A stretch of 64,000 nucleotides of DNA from Spisula solida (lineage: Eukaryota > Mollusca > Bivalvia > Venerida > Mactridae): positions 36,138,551 to 36,202,550 of the forward strand of contig OX365945.1 of assembly GCA_947247005.1 (NCBI GenBank), in the 5' to 3' direction. The notes beneath the pieces are model-generated. The model was not told the DNA's origin. It saw only the letters and a list, made by a program, of their open reading frames with translations, and did not search any database. Both the position numbers and the translations under genes were made by a program. Below, one piece after another: positions 42,701 to 56,300 of this stretch (positions within the stretch are counted from its first letter, which is position 1; the number at the start of each line of letters is the position of its first letter).

Positions 42701-45700
42701 TGCATTTTTGTATAAAAATGTTCAAACAAGCCAGGTGAAGATGGTACTTAGGTTTGGACTTTGATGTCTGTTTGTGTCAGGTTATATTGGAAGGTAGAAT
42801 TATCTGTAACCAGGGTTGATTATCTGACATCTGGGAGCAAGTGAGGACAACCCTGACCTTTACCGTCCGTGACATCCGACTCCGAAATCGCCGTGGTGAG
42901 TCAAAATCTTTAACACTGTCACTCCACATACGCTTTAGATAAGTGTGTTTGTTGTAATTCTTTTCCTAAAATAGGAGTTATAAAATAATCATAAAATATC
43001 AGTTGTATATTAAAGAGTGTTGAATACTGATAAGAACCGAATGCCATGGACACAGCGATAAATAGTAGAATGTATCATAGATTATCTACTCATAGAAGTT
43101 TGTTGCAAGTATATATAACACTTCATTCTGTGGACCATAATGAAAATTGGTTACCAAAAGATGATATTACTATTCTAATATTCATCAAAGTCTAAATAAA
43201 GCTGCATGAATATTGCACACCAAACAATTATTAGTAATATTTCCCAACAGCAAAGCTATATGAGCTCAGCAGACAGCTGAACAGTCAGGAAAGTTATTCA
43301 TCCTAATATAAGACATAGCTAAATGTATGGTAATCAAAGCCTTCAAAGTGAGTGAGCGGTTACCAAACATTGCCAAGATCAGATAAAATCTGTGGAAACT
43401 ATAGAGAACGGACAACTAAGCGGCCTCAGGACAACTAAGCGGCCTCAGGACAACTTGGCGCCCTGAGTGCAACATCACACCCTGAGGACAACATAAGAAC
43501 GTATGAACAATTTAGCAGCCTATGGAAAACTTAGGGACCTGTCTACTTGCTTATGTTCAGGCAACGGAAGTCAAAGACTGGATGATGTATGATACGTACC
43601 CATTCATTGATAGGTAGCTTAGGTCTCACTGACTCCAAACGTCGAGCTATTCCAAGGTTCTCCCTGGCTATCTCCATATTCTGTCTCTCACGAAATGGAT
43701 AGTTTAAACTGAAATGAAAAAAACAAAAATTCTGTCATACACTTAATTACATGTTGTAGAATTATATAATTTCGTAAGAAGGAAATTTTGAGTAGGAATA
43801 AAGAAGTACCCGTATGTACAGGATCCATACTGTAAATGCTTAGGTTGTTATGAGTACATTATATAAACAGTTAAGCCAATAATTAAGTACATATCAGAAA
43901 TGAAGGATTCAACACTCAAATTTCGACAATTGTTCTCTAATTATATACCCGGGTAAGTTAAAATGCTGCATAGACAGAATTCCATACTCCACTTATAGAT
44001 GCAATCTGTTAACCTGAATAATTATTGTCAATACTTCCATGGATAAGGTCACAGTTGGGGTGTTTTTTTTGGTTATGGTAATATTTTTTTTCATTTTACA
44101 GTTTGGGGAGGAAATGGAAATTTAACAAGAGGGCAAATGGTCCTAGTTCCCTCACCTGCCATTTTATGAGCTACTTGGGACCCTTTAGACCCTCTTGATA
44201 TATTTTCATTCCCTTCCTAGACAGCAAAATGTTCAAACATTTTCAGCAAACCAAAAAATTTAAACACTGTGACCTTACTTGAGAGCTTCCTAAGTTTGCA
44301 TGTATAAAGATAGAGACTATCTATAAGCCAGTAGGTATGATAAAGTAAAACATGATATCAACGTATGGGCGACATTAAAACCCAATATGTATCAATAATA
44401 ACAAGCATTATAGAAGTACGTCATCACGGATATAAAAGACATATACAGAACACTTCATCTAATATCTAGGATATATTACGATCATATCAACCATCTAAAA
44501 TCAAATATATTCCATGCAAAATGACATGTGCAGTTAGACAAAGAAGCAATTCCAGCAGGCCTTTATCCACATGAAGTTGATTACGGAAACAACAAATAAA
44601 ACCTGAATTTTGTGCTTTACAATACTTGATATAAAAACTTTGTAAAATAATAAATTAAATGTGGACCATTTACAGTGATTCTTAAAATTTTAAGGATTTT
44701 TTGACACTAGAAATTAGGACTTGCATTGGTTTAGTTTCATTTTCTCATTCAGTTTTGTGTTAAGCATCATGTGTATGTGACATATGATAGTGTATGTGAC
44801 ATGTATGTGACATATGATAGTGTATGTGACATGTATGTGACATATGATAGTGTCTGTGCTATTTCTTTTTTGTGTGATTCTTTTTGTGTCTTTAATGCTC
44901 GGCTGTTTGTGTTGAGTGCTGCCTTCCCAGTGTCCCAATTTGTCATATCATACCTTCTAGATTCATAATTATTCCAGTTATCAAGATTTCCACCATATTT
45001 CAATACATGCGTCATCTTGTTCAGTAGAAGCTTGTTTTCGTGATCAATCTCTGCCTGACGCTCCTCTTCTTTCTGAAAAACATAAATAACATTCTAATTA
45101 ATTTTTCAAACCAGATAAGAAGAAGTTGTACAGTAAGAAATTGAAAAAAAAATTGTCAACAATAGTAATTTTCAATCTTAAATGATCAATCAAGTCATCA
45201 AATCTCACTATTCGTCATTTCGACGTAACCACTTCCATGCAGAACTACTAGCATTGTGTACACTGTTCAGTTTGTGCCTTTCATGCTGTGCTTTTTCTGA
45301 AGAGTTCTGTCTCCCTGCCCAATTTGTTATATAGCCATGGTGACAGTGGAAAGGTAGAGTTCTGTCTCCCTGCCCAATTTGTTATATAGCCATGGTGACA
45401 GTGGAAAGGTAGAGTTCTGTCTCCCTGTCCAATTTGTTATATAGCCATGGTGACAGTGGAAAGGTAGAGTTCTGTCTCCCTGCCCAATTTGTTATATAGC
45501 CATGGTGACAGTGGAAAGGTAGAGTTCTGTCTCCCTGCCCAATTTGTTATATAGCCATGGTGACAGTGGAAAGGTAGAGTTCTGTCTCCCTGTCCAATTT
45601 GTTATATAGCCATGGTGACAGTGGAAAGGTAGAGTTCTGTCTCCCTGCCCAATTTGTTATATAGCCATGGTGACAGTGGAAAGGTAGAGTTCTGTCTCCC

Positions 45701-47236
45701 TGCCCAATTTGTTATATAGCCATGGTGACAGTGGAAAGGTAGAGTTCTGTCTCCCTGTCCAATTTGTTATATAGCCATGGTGACAGTGGAAAGGTAGAGT
45801 TCTGTCTCCCTGCCCAATTTGTTATATAGCCATGGTGACAGTGGAAAGGTAGAGTTCTGTCTCCCTGCCCAATGTGTTATATAGCCATGGTGACAGTGGA
45901 AAGGTAGAGTTCTGTCTCCCTGTCCAATTTGTTATATAGCCATGGTGACAGTGGAAAGGTAGAGTTCTGTCTCCCTGTCCAATTTGTTATATAGCCATGG
46001 TGACAGTGGAAAGGTAGAGTTCTGTCTCCCTGTCCAATTTGTTATATAGCCATGGTGACAGTGGAAAGGTAGAGTTCTGTCTCCCTGTCCAATTTGTTAT
46101 ATAGCCATGGTGACAGTGGAAAGGTAGAGTTCTGTCTCCCTGCCCAATTTGTTATATAGCCATGGTGACAGTGGAAAGGTAGAGTTCTGTCTCCCTGTCC
46201 AATTTGTTATATAGCCATGGTGACAGTGGAAAGGTAGAGTTCTGTCTCCCTGCCCAATTTGTTATATAGCCATGGTGACAGTGGAAAGGTAGAGTTCTGT
46301 CTCCCTGCCCAATGTGTTATATAGCCATGGTGACAGTGGAAAGGTAGAGTTCTGTCTCCCTGCCCAATGTGTTATATAGCCATGGTGACAGTGGAAAGGT
46401 AGAGTTCTGTCTCCCTGCCCAATGTGTTATATAGCCATGGTGACAGTGGAAAGGTAGAGTTCTGTCTCCCTGCCCAATTTGTTATATAGCCATGGTGACA
46501 GTGGAAAGAAGTTTGTAACAATCCTCTCTGAAGACGACTTTTATTAATTGTGATCTTCAATGGTGCATTGGGTGTGACTACAATTATACCAGCTCTACTA
46601 AAACAGGGAATTCTAGGGACCAACACATTACAGAACTATACAACTAATATGGGAAGAATGTATAACTTGGACAATAATCATTCAAACTTAAATTCCTGAC
46701 AATATGTACAGCTAGGCTTTGTATCAAATATTCATATGACATACATTTCATTGAAATCCGACCAGTGGTTAAGGAGGACAAGCATGGACAACTTTGTAAC
46801 ATCCATCAAGATAATCAGCACCAAAGAATGTGTCTCCCTACTATAATGTAGTAATAGTTTACCACTTGTTTAAATGAAACAAACTAATTTCATTCACAAA
46901 TAGCAAATTATGATATTCAAATACAGGGTTTGAGGCTATTTTTATAAGTAGAGTAAAATAATTGTAAAATTACATGAATCAATGAATCAATAGAAATAGT
47001 CAATGTGTCAGGGTACCAGTATGTTTTCCTGTAACCATGCAGGTAATTACAAACACACAGTATGACACCGCTTCTTGGCATCCATTTTCATTGTTTAATG
47101 TAGCTTATACAGTTCAAATAGAACAGAATCATTTCTCACACCATCTCCTCTCAAACTGAGAGCTCTCAGTGAGCAAAATGTAGAAAACAAAATGTGTGTG
47201 AGGGTGCGTGTGTGTATGCGTGCGTGCGTGCATGCG

Positions 47237-47311
<75 letters not shown>

Positions 47312-50300
47312 TTGTTTGTTTGTTTGTTTGTTCAGGTTTATATTACTGTTTCTCAACACCTTTTCAGTTTGAATGGAGGCTGATTCACTTAACCAGTATT
47401 CCTGGACAGTATCCTAACCAGTACTAACTAATCCTTCCACAAGGGACCTGCAACATTTCAACGATTTGGAAGAAAATCGACATTGTTGTCAAATAGAAAA
47501 GATTTAAGTTACGGCTTCAAGTCTCAGTGTGCTGGGGAATAAAATTTAATTACCATGGTATAGGCTTAATGTCAAAGATTACAGAATTGATTATTATCAG
47601 TCTGATTGTTTGTCTAAGAGTAATAAGTAGGAAGACTGGAAAGTGGGACAGTCTGACTGAAGACCTGTAGTCAGTACAGGTTTGGGCAATGCAGAAATCG
47701 GCAGATACTGAGCGAAGACTGTATAGACTATAGACAGTTACAGGAATAATGACAACCTTATCTTTAATCAAAGCACTGAGAGTAATGATGGGAGGCGATC
47801 TGGTTGCTGCTACTAAAGCTTAAACCTACTTTACACGTTTAATGCACGTTTTCTTACTGCCGATCTTGTCTTGAATGTCAAAATAGGCATATGTGACTAT
47901 ATAGGCATGTTGGGTATCTAAATAATTGTTAAAAGGTGCATATTAATTTATATGTAATACGTGTATTGAATGCGTATATCAAAAGTGGCTTTAAAATAAT
48001 ACTAAGCCCCTATTTATCAGATTCTACAGTACCGTCTTGTAATCACTTCCCTCACAGCATGTGACAGTCAATAGAAAGCGGCTAGCTAGTACAGCGATAC
48101 CATATGATTGCATAACAGTACTTTGCAGACCGTATACGATTCATTGATAAAACCATCACTTGACCGTAGTCTGAAGTTTCTAAAAATAGCTTTACAGACG
48201 GGACATTTGATGAACACGTCATTTTCGTATTATGAAACAAGTTCGGTATCGGCCGGTGTAGTGATTTTTTTGCAAAAATATCGATTTAACGAACAGTTTC
48301 ACAATAATTTTTGATCTTAGAATAAACAAATGTTGCTGATTGGCTTAAATCAGTTAAAAAATTTGGAGAAACATATGTAGCAGTATTGGGAATGTTGACA
48401 GTTTCTGGAACTACTTGAATGCGGATTCACATAGCAGCCTAAAGGCGGTTAATTTTGTATTAAGAAATGGGCAATGATAGTAATGAGAGGCTTAAACGCC
48501 TCCCAAAAATGAGTAATCTAAATTAAGTGACCTGCTTGCCTTTGTTTAACTTTACAGAAAACAAAGCCCATCAACTGTGCAAGTTTGATATTACTATAAC
48601 TCCAACGCGATAAATTGCAATTCAAAAACAAACACAAAATCCGCTATATTTATCGTTTCTGAATATTTAGGAGCATGAAAACCTTACATGTTGTGCTTAA
48701 TGTTTGAATGCTTTCATTGGTAAGTGTTACGGTCCTTGATTTTAATCCATAACAAAAATATAGGCAATATTGTGTTTGTTTTTGTACTGCAATTTATCGC
48801 GTTGGAGTTATACTGGTCATTGAATGTGCCCCTACTGTTGATACAAAACTATGATAAGAACATGATATGTGCTTATAATCACATACAGATAGAAGATAAG
48901 GCTGCATGCTCTAACTTTGATTTGATATGCACTTTTATTTAAGTATGTGCTTTTTTACCAGATTCTACAGTTTTAATAATTAACAATAAAAGCTGTTTAA
49001 GACAAGTGGTTGCTTCAGTCATGTGACCACTAATACAGGTTGTACAAGTGTGTATAGCACGGAGAATTCGACATTATCCTGACTTGATGCATTCTTGCTT
49101 TGAATATATTAATTTCCGCTAGTAAATCGTGCAATATCAGTTCTTTAGATTTGTGTTGATATTACACCTGGAGAGTCTTTGTGATATTTCACGCTATGAA
49201 AACACACAACCACGGTTATAAATATAGACAATAATATAAGCTATTAAATTATGCTAATAGAAGGTAGAGAGTCGTGTAAAATTCTTCGTACTATACCAAA
49301 TATTACATAGTTCATTATCAGTGGTTAGAAAAAGAGGTCAACACTATTTCTAACCTTTCATGATCTTAAGGTATTGATATTTTTCACATTAACACTTTAG
49401 AAATTGATTTTTGCACAAAATTAATCCTTTAAGACATTTTAACCCACATTTTAGGCCAAGAAATTATAATCCTTACATTTTAAGTTTTAAAACAGCTTGC
49501 TGCATACCGGTAGTTGAAGTAAAGATTAGGAGTCAACAAGTTTAATTAAATATTCGATTAATTCTATGGAAACTTTATATTGTGTGTTTTGGGTCGGTCA
49601 GTTTCATGGTGGTGTAAAATGTTCGTCTAATGCTAAAACAATGAGGGAGGGGGGTAGACATTAAATATTTATTCACCAAAAGCGATACAGTTCTATATAA
49701 ATAATAAATTGAAATTCATATAAACTGCTGAACGAAATATAAACAAAACACTTTCATATTATAATGCAAACAATAGCATTTTTGAGATACCTCATTCATC
49801 TTTTCATAAGTATTTCTAATGATACATTCAAATGATATACAATATGTTTTTTTCATTCAATGGGAAATGCATAATCATATGATCAGTGTATATGTAATGA
49901 AACCTTTCACATGCTGAAACCAGACATGGAATTTCCATGAAAACCAGGTTTTTGTGGCAGCCAAGTCTAATTCTATTTTTAGTAACAGTGACCTTGACCC
50001 CACCGGCCCCACTTTCAATCCCAGGCAAGGTTTTCATATAAGCTACCTACACAGCTAGTTTCATTATGATATCTCATCCCTAACTTAAGTTATTGAGCGG
50101 AAACCGTTTTTTCTATTTTTAGTAATGGTGACCTTGACCCTACCAGCCCCACTTTCAATCCCAAGCTGGTCTTCACACAAGCTACGTACACAGCAAGTTT
50201 CATTATGATATCTCATGCCTAACTGAAGTTATCCAACGGAAACCAATTGTTGACGTCCGTCTGCTCGCCCGCCCGATACCGCCCGTATGCCCGCCGCCCG

Positions 50301-53300
50301 CCCGCCCGACGAAATCGCCAATCTAAGAACCAGGATTTTTTTTTAAAAAACCTGGTTAAAAAGCATGCACAGAATAGCATATCCGTGAAAAATTATGGAC
50401 CCAGACTCCTGGAGGCACATACGGAACACACGCTGAGTCGCTGACTACTGGCTTGAAGTGTTTGCCAGCGATCAATCAGCATCAGGTCAATAATCTAAAT
50501 GTAAAATGTTATTTATCAACCTACATTACAATGGATGCCACATTAGGAAAATTTGTCTGAGTATATATTTATTGTTACAAACAATGACAAAAATGTTGTC
50601 TACTTTTCACACTCTGATGTATGGCATATTAAAGGACTCACATCCATTCAGTCCGGGACATTCCAATGATAATCCATATTTTATAGTTATCTATCTTTAT
50701 TCCATTAATCCTTCGAAAATCCCAGATAACTGGTCTATCAATAAACTAGAGTTATCAGTGAATGTAATCTATACCCCCTGCAATACTGCTTTGTCACACA
50801 AATGTTTTAGAAAATCAAAGAAACACTGCCACCGCAGATTCTGATAAGAACAAGGGCAATAACTCTTGAGATGCCTTAACCAACTTGCTTGAAAGGGATG
50901 ATTTCTTGTAAAGCCAATAGTCCATGCGCGATTCACATCCATAATAATTATCATTAACTTGTATGCGCAAAATTAAAAAAAATCAATTTTATATTGTATG
51001 GGTACCCAAACAAGGGACATAGAGAAAAGAAAATGGCTTGTTGTATTTTGCGAAGCAAACACAAAGAGTCATGGAATATCAATAATGTACAATCTCAAAT
51101 ATTCTAGACATATTTTGAATGACTGTATTTCTTGCAAATTGTCACATATTTGTTTAAATATGTTAGATACTTATTGCTGGACTTTTCTATTGACTTCTGA
51201 TCAATCGTCTGTAAAGCATGGTTTCATTGTCTGACAACTTCAATGTTTGTTTATAACCTTTCCCAAATAAATATAAACAGAATAATTATATACTCAATAA
51301 AATATCCTGACATTCTTACAATGTATTGACCCTCTCTGTTTTATAAGTTTTATTCTTTCTACTGGTCATCGGTCATCCTATAGACATATTTATTTCTCTT
51401 AACAACCCCTTCCTATATTATTTTTATTGGGAGAATAATAAAGGTACATTTGTATGACTATAATACTTCAAGCTGTGGATTGTCGGGTATGTGACACAGG
51501 CTGATCCCCGAGTGTTGAGCTTACGATCCATAGATCAAACCATTAGAATCAATGTTAAATATTAATAAAGAAAACGACTGTCATAGAGACAGTTTACCTT
51601 ACAAAGAAAATTATCTATGCAAGGATATCTACTTTTGGTTATTTTCATTTTCCAATGTTTATCAATTTTGTCTTGGATTTGATGCCTTTTGTGATGTCAG
51701 AACCATGTGGTATTGCTACACTGAGATAGATATTAGGTAATAATGCAGTATTAGTGAAATTGAGCACATATGTCACAGACTTACCATTACCAACATCATG
51801 TAATGGAAATTGTTTGAATGTATAATGATGTTGCAGGGTTTTACTATTAAACATGCCAATTCGTATGTTTACCTAACTGATCATGCTATGATCAAGTTAG
51901 CCCTCTTATAAACGTATTTTAAAGATCTTCTTTATAAAAAAGATATAAATTAAATGACTCATATTTATGGATATTGGAGTATCTGGTTACTCCTTTATTA
52001 GTATTACTCAGGTATCAGTTGACTACTTGTCTATATCAATTTGAACCTTGACTTTCTATAACATAGAGGATATTTGTTGATTTTGGTGTAAGATCGAATT
52101 TTATTTCACCGAGTGATCACAGAAAATCAATATTTTCACGAGTTGCGTAGCCACGAGCGTAAATTTAATTTTCTGTGATCACGAGTGAAATCAAAGTACT
52201 GAAGTACTGTTACTGGGGAAATCGTAATTCTTGGTAATATAGGGTTTCACCTTTAATGATAATGAATTTCAAAAAAGATAATATTGTGGCAAGGTTTCTG
52301 AGACGCATTAGCAAGTGGCTCATTTAAATCACACTACAACGGGTCCATCACAATACTAGAAATCATTAAGGCAATACCCTAGTTCTAAGTAATATATCAC
52401 AGTGTGTGTTCGATTTTCCGTGATTTCCGTCATTTACTCACATTATAAGATGCTCGTTAAATGAATTATCAAACATCAAATGTGCCCGTGGACATCAACA
52501 CTTACCATATTGCAGGTCAGACTCGCGTAATGAAAAGAGTAAAAACATTAAATTGTGTAAAAACGTTTCCGCGCGAATTATTCTGATGGTAGTAAACCAA
52601 AAAAATATAAGAAATAGGATATTGAATGAATGGGCGCAGTAAAATTAAAATCCAGCGTCACAAAGTCATAATTCCACAATTCTTCAGTTGCAAATATAAA
52701 TTATAAAACGACCGGACAGGGTATGATAAGTGAGAACTAATAAAACAGGGGTCGATACGTAAATACACCGTATGGTCTAGACTTTCGGTGGGAAAATTGT
52801 ATACACAGCTCGGCACTTGGACAAGAGTAGTCCTAACAACAGACGCAAACTATTTCTGTGTTAACTTAATGGTTCAAACGTCGATCAATACTATTTACAT
52901 GGGCACAAGAAAATGATAAAAAAACTTTTATTCTATAACTCTACCTGCATACGAACTGGATAGAGTACGAATAGCGCGAACGAAAATGATTCGGACGAAA
53001 CACAAATTACTGATATGGTCTCGGTTTTCGGCGGGGAAATATTTATGTAACAACGCTGGGAAAAGGGTTGTTCTAACGGTAGACTCAAAATATTTAGCTG
53101 AAGATCTCTTGTAAGTAAATGGATGAAACGTGGATTAATACTATCAACAAATGCAAAATATTGTAAATAGTGAAAAATAAGCACACGCTAGGCTATGAGT
53201 TTCTAGCTAAACTGTAACATGGATGATAGAACCATGAATTATGTAAAGTTCGTCTGCTAAACGGGTTACTTTTAACAGCGACATTTTGATCGCCCCTCAA

Positions 53301-56300
53301 AAATCATTAGTCATTTTACAGCGCGTAGGAATTTATTCGCACAAATACATTAAGTCATCGACAAAAACTTTCAAAAAGTTCACACAATACAAACAAATGA
53401 AAATTAATACAATTAATATAAACAAATTTTCTTTAAAATGATTGAATATGACGACATTGGTTTAGATTTGCTGGAACTAGTTTCTTGCTTGGATGGATTG
53501 GTTGTGGAGAAATTTCATCGTTAAAATCGTAGTGATTTCTGAGATGTATGATATAGTAATACTGGGGTTCCCCCAGTAATAAAATTGATCTTACACCAAA
53601 AATCAACAAATTTTCTGTTTATTATATGCATCAATTTCTCTTACAGTGTGCCGTAATTGGCTTAATTGGAAAAAATCACGTCGAAATTGGAACGTCACGT
53701 CATGAGAATTATGACGTCATGATGACGTAATGCATATTTTAAAGCCCGGTGCCGTTGACGTTACGTTTCTTTTTATGCATGATACTGGAACCAGCTTCAA
53801 AACAGTGAAAATAACAAAGTGGTAATTTCACTGTAATTTTCACTGTTATTTTCACTGAAAAAACTCCATAATCCATTGAAAGCAAATAATAAAAGTATAA
53901 CACGTGCAGGTTGCATTTCATAATTATATGTAAAAGGTTTACAACAAACACATATTATAAGGATTGATAATGCAAAATTGATCAAGGCAACTGATCATTA
54001 TATTGTGCCAATAAAATAACTTTTTCTTCAAAATGTACTTATGCAAAAAGGTCTGGACCACCTACGTTACGGATTTGAGGTGTACATGTATGTATTACTT
54101 TTTGATCAATTTTAGACATGAAAATTGTTGCATAGAAGTGACAGGCTTAATCTCAGTTAAGGCCAATGTCAACAGGACTTAATTTAATATGCCATTAAGG
54201 CATCAAAAACAATCAATTTTTTAATGATATCCTTATATTATTGAATGTATACATGTTTTAATAGATATTTAAAGTCCTGTATTGAAGATATTGGTCGGAT
54301 AGACGTACTTGGTTTAAGCCAGAACAATCTTTTCAACGATATTATAGAAAAAAACATCAGATTTGACCGTGAATCTTGTGCTATTCCCACATGTTATGAT
54401 AATTACATTGGGTGGTTAACTACAACACATGTACAAATTGAATAGATATATAAAAAATAACATTGAAAGTTTAACAGGGTACTGATATTGATTAAAATAA
54501 CAGCATTTATTTTGTACTAAAAAACTGCACAAATATAGACTTAACCTTCCAAATGTATGGTTCTCAAAACAGTTATATTTACATTTCACTGGACAATTGA
54601 ATGAAATATAAATAAGTTTCTAAATAATATCTTAAATGTGAAAAAGATATGTGTTTACTTTAACTGTATTCATTATATGTACACAATGTTCAAATGCAAA
54701 TTGAACGAAAAAATATGAATATTTAATTATATTTAAGTCCAAACAGATAAAGGTAGTTTTATTCATCAAAATCCATTCAATTTTATTCAGCTATGTCGAT
54801 GTCAAAGCTGTAAAATTCAAAAAAGAAAAAATTGATATGAACAAAATTGTCATATTAAGGAATTTTTATCTTTTAACTATTTACTAGTTTCATAATTCTA
54901 CGGCATTGCACGAAATAGTACCTGTACAGGGGTGAACGCGAAGTTTGTATAATTTGCTTATAAATTATTTATTTTTGGTTAAATATTGATGAAACTTCAC
55001 TATCAAGATGATCAACTTGATTGAAGTTGAATAATAGAACGGAATAAAAATTTGCCAACTTATGCAACTATTAACGGTACCCATGCCAATACTTCAACTC
55101 CTCGTTGCAGCACACCTAAATTGCAATATTTTTCATCTCTGGCCCATGGGAAGTTGTCTTGGCGTTTGAGGCAGAAAATTTGAAGCGAGACAGTAAATCA
55201 TTAACACTTTGTGTGATCCTATATTTTAATGTTCAGGTACTGGTAATTACGTCATTTTATTTTTTAATTAGAATGCAGTGGTACAAATAGCAACAGTTAC
55301 TGTATAATTATATTCAATAGATTTTCAATTCATTGTTCAAACCATTTTAAAAATGAGTATGTATGGTTATTACAATTTAAATGAAAGTTAATCATGTATT
55401 CTTCACATTCTCACGTATTCTGACAGCTTAACATCATTACTGTATTAGAGACACATTATTATTATGCTTGTAACCATGGTGATTAAGTCACTATAAAATC
55501 AATTTACAAATAGGAATGAAAGAGGATGTATAAAACATTACTGTGAGATAACTGAGACTTAATGGTTTATAGCAATATGTGTTACCATAGCAATATGTTA
55601 TGTACATGTACAAGCAATATTCATTGTACAAATGATTTTATACATAAGCTTTATGAAAGAGACAGCTAATTTACCTGAACATCAAGATCAATGATTTAAT
55701 AACAAGCTTGTGTCAGTTAATGAACAACACTCACTATATGATGTTTTGTCTCAGGAGGAAAACAAATGAACAAAAACAACAGGGGTCGGTTGCCTAAGCA
55801 AAGCGAAAGTAAGCTCCTTTATTCAGTTACCTCCTGTTCAATTATAAAGTGTTATGCTAAATTAACAGACACCTAGTACCGTATAGCATGTATGACTGTC
55901 CTCAGTGGTGTAATGGTAAGAGTGTCCTCCTTGGGATCAGTCAATATTTCGGGATCAGTACTGTCAATTTTGCAGGATCAGTATATCGTAATTTTGTTCA
56001 TGTACCAGATAAGGCTTTACTGTTCATACTTAGTCTGATAAAAAATCCAGGTAAATATTTACATTAAAATAAAAATATTTTTCATCCTTAGAACCAACCG
56101 TTTCACCATGTAACAATTGAACCAGACATATTTAGTACAAACAGTTTTCACCATGTAACAATTGAACCAGGCATATTTTTATTTTGGCTCTATTTGAAGT
56201 CTTTGAAATGAACCTTTGACAACAATATTTGTGCAGTGCTGGCATATTGATGAACCACTACTAACAAAGCCTCAGCATAAAATCTGGCACCACAAAAGGC

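Noticed and set aside
46372..46626. An 84-codon minus-strand frame with repeats
   Set aside because: It is the last units of the 55-bp minisatellite plus flank.
47129..47427. Frames with (ACLL)n or (ASKQ)n repeats
   Set aside because: Products of the TGCT/TGTT tetranucleotide microsatellite on both strands.
50506..50844. A 112-codon plus-strand frame with an ATG
   Set aside because: No domain, promoter, splice site or repeat support. Lengths like this arise by chance in 64 kb read in six frames.
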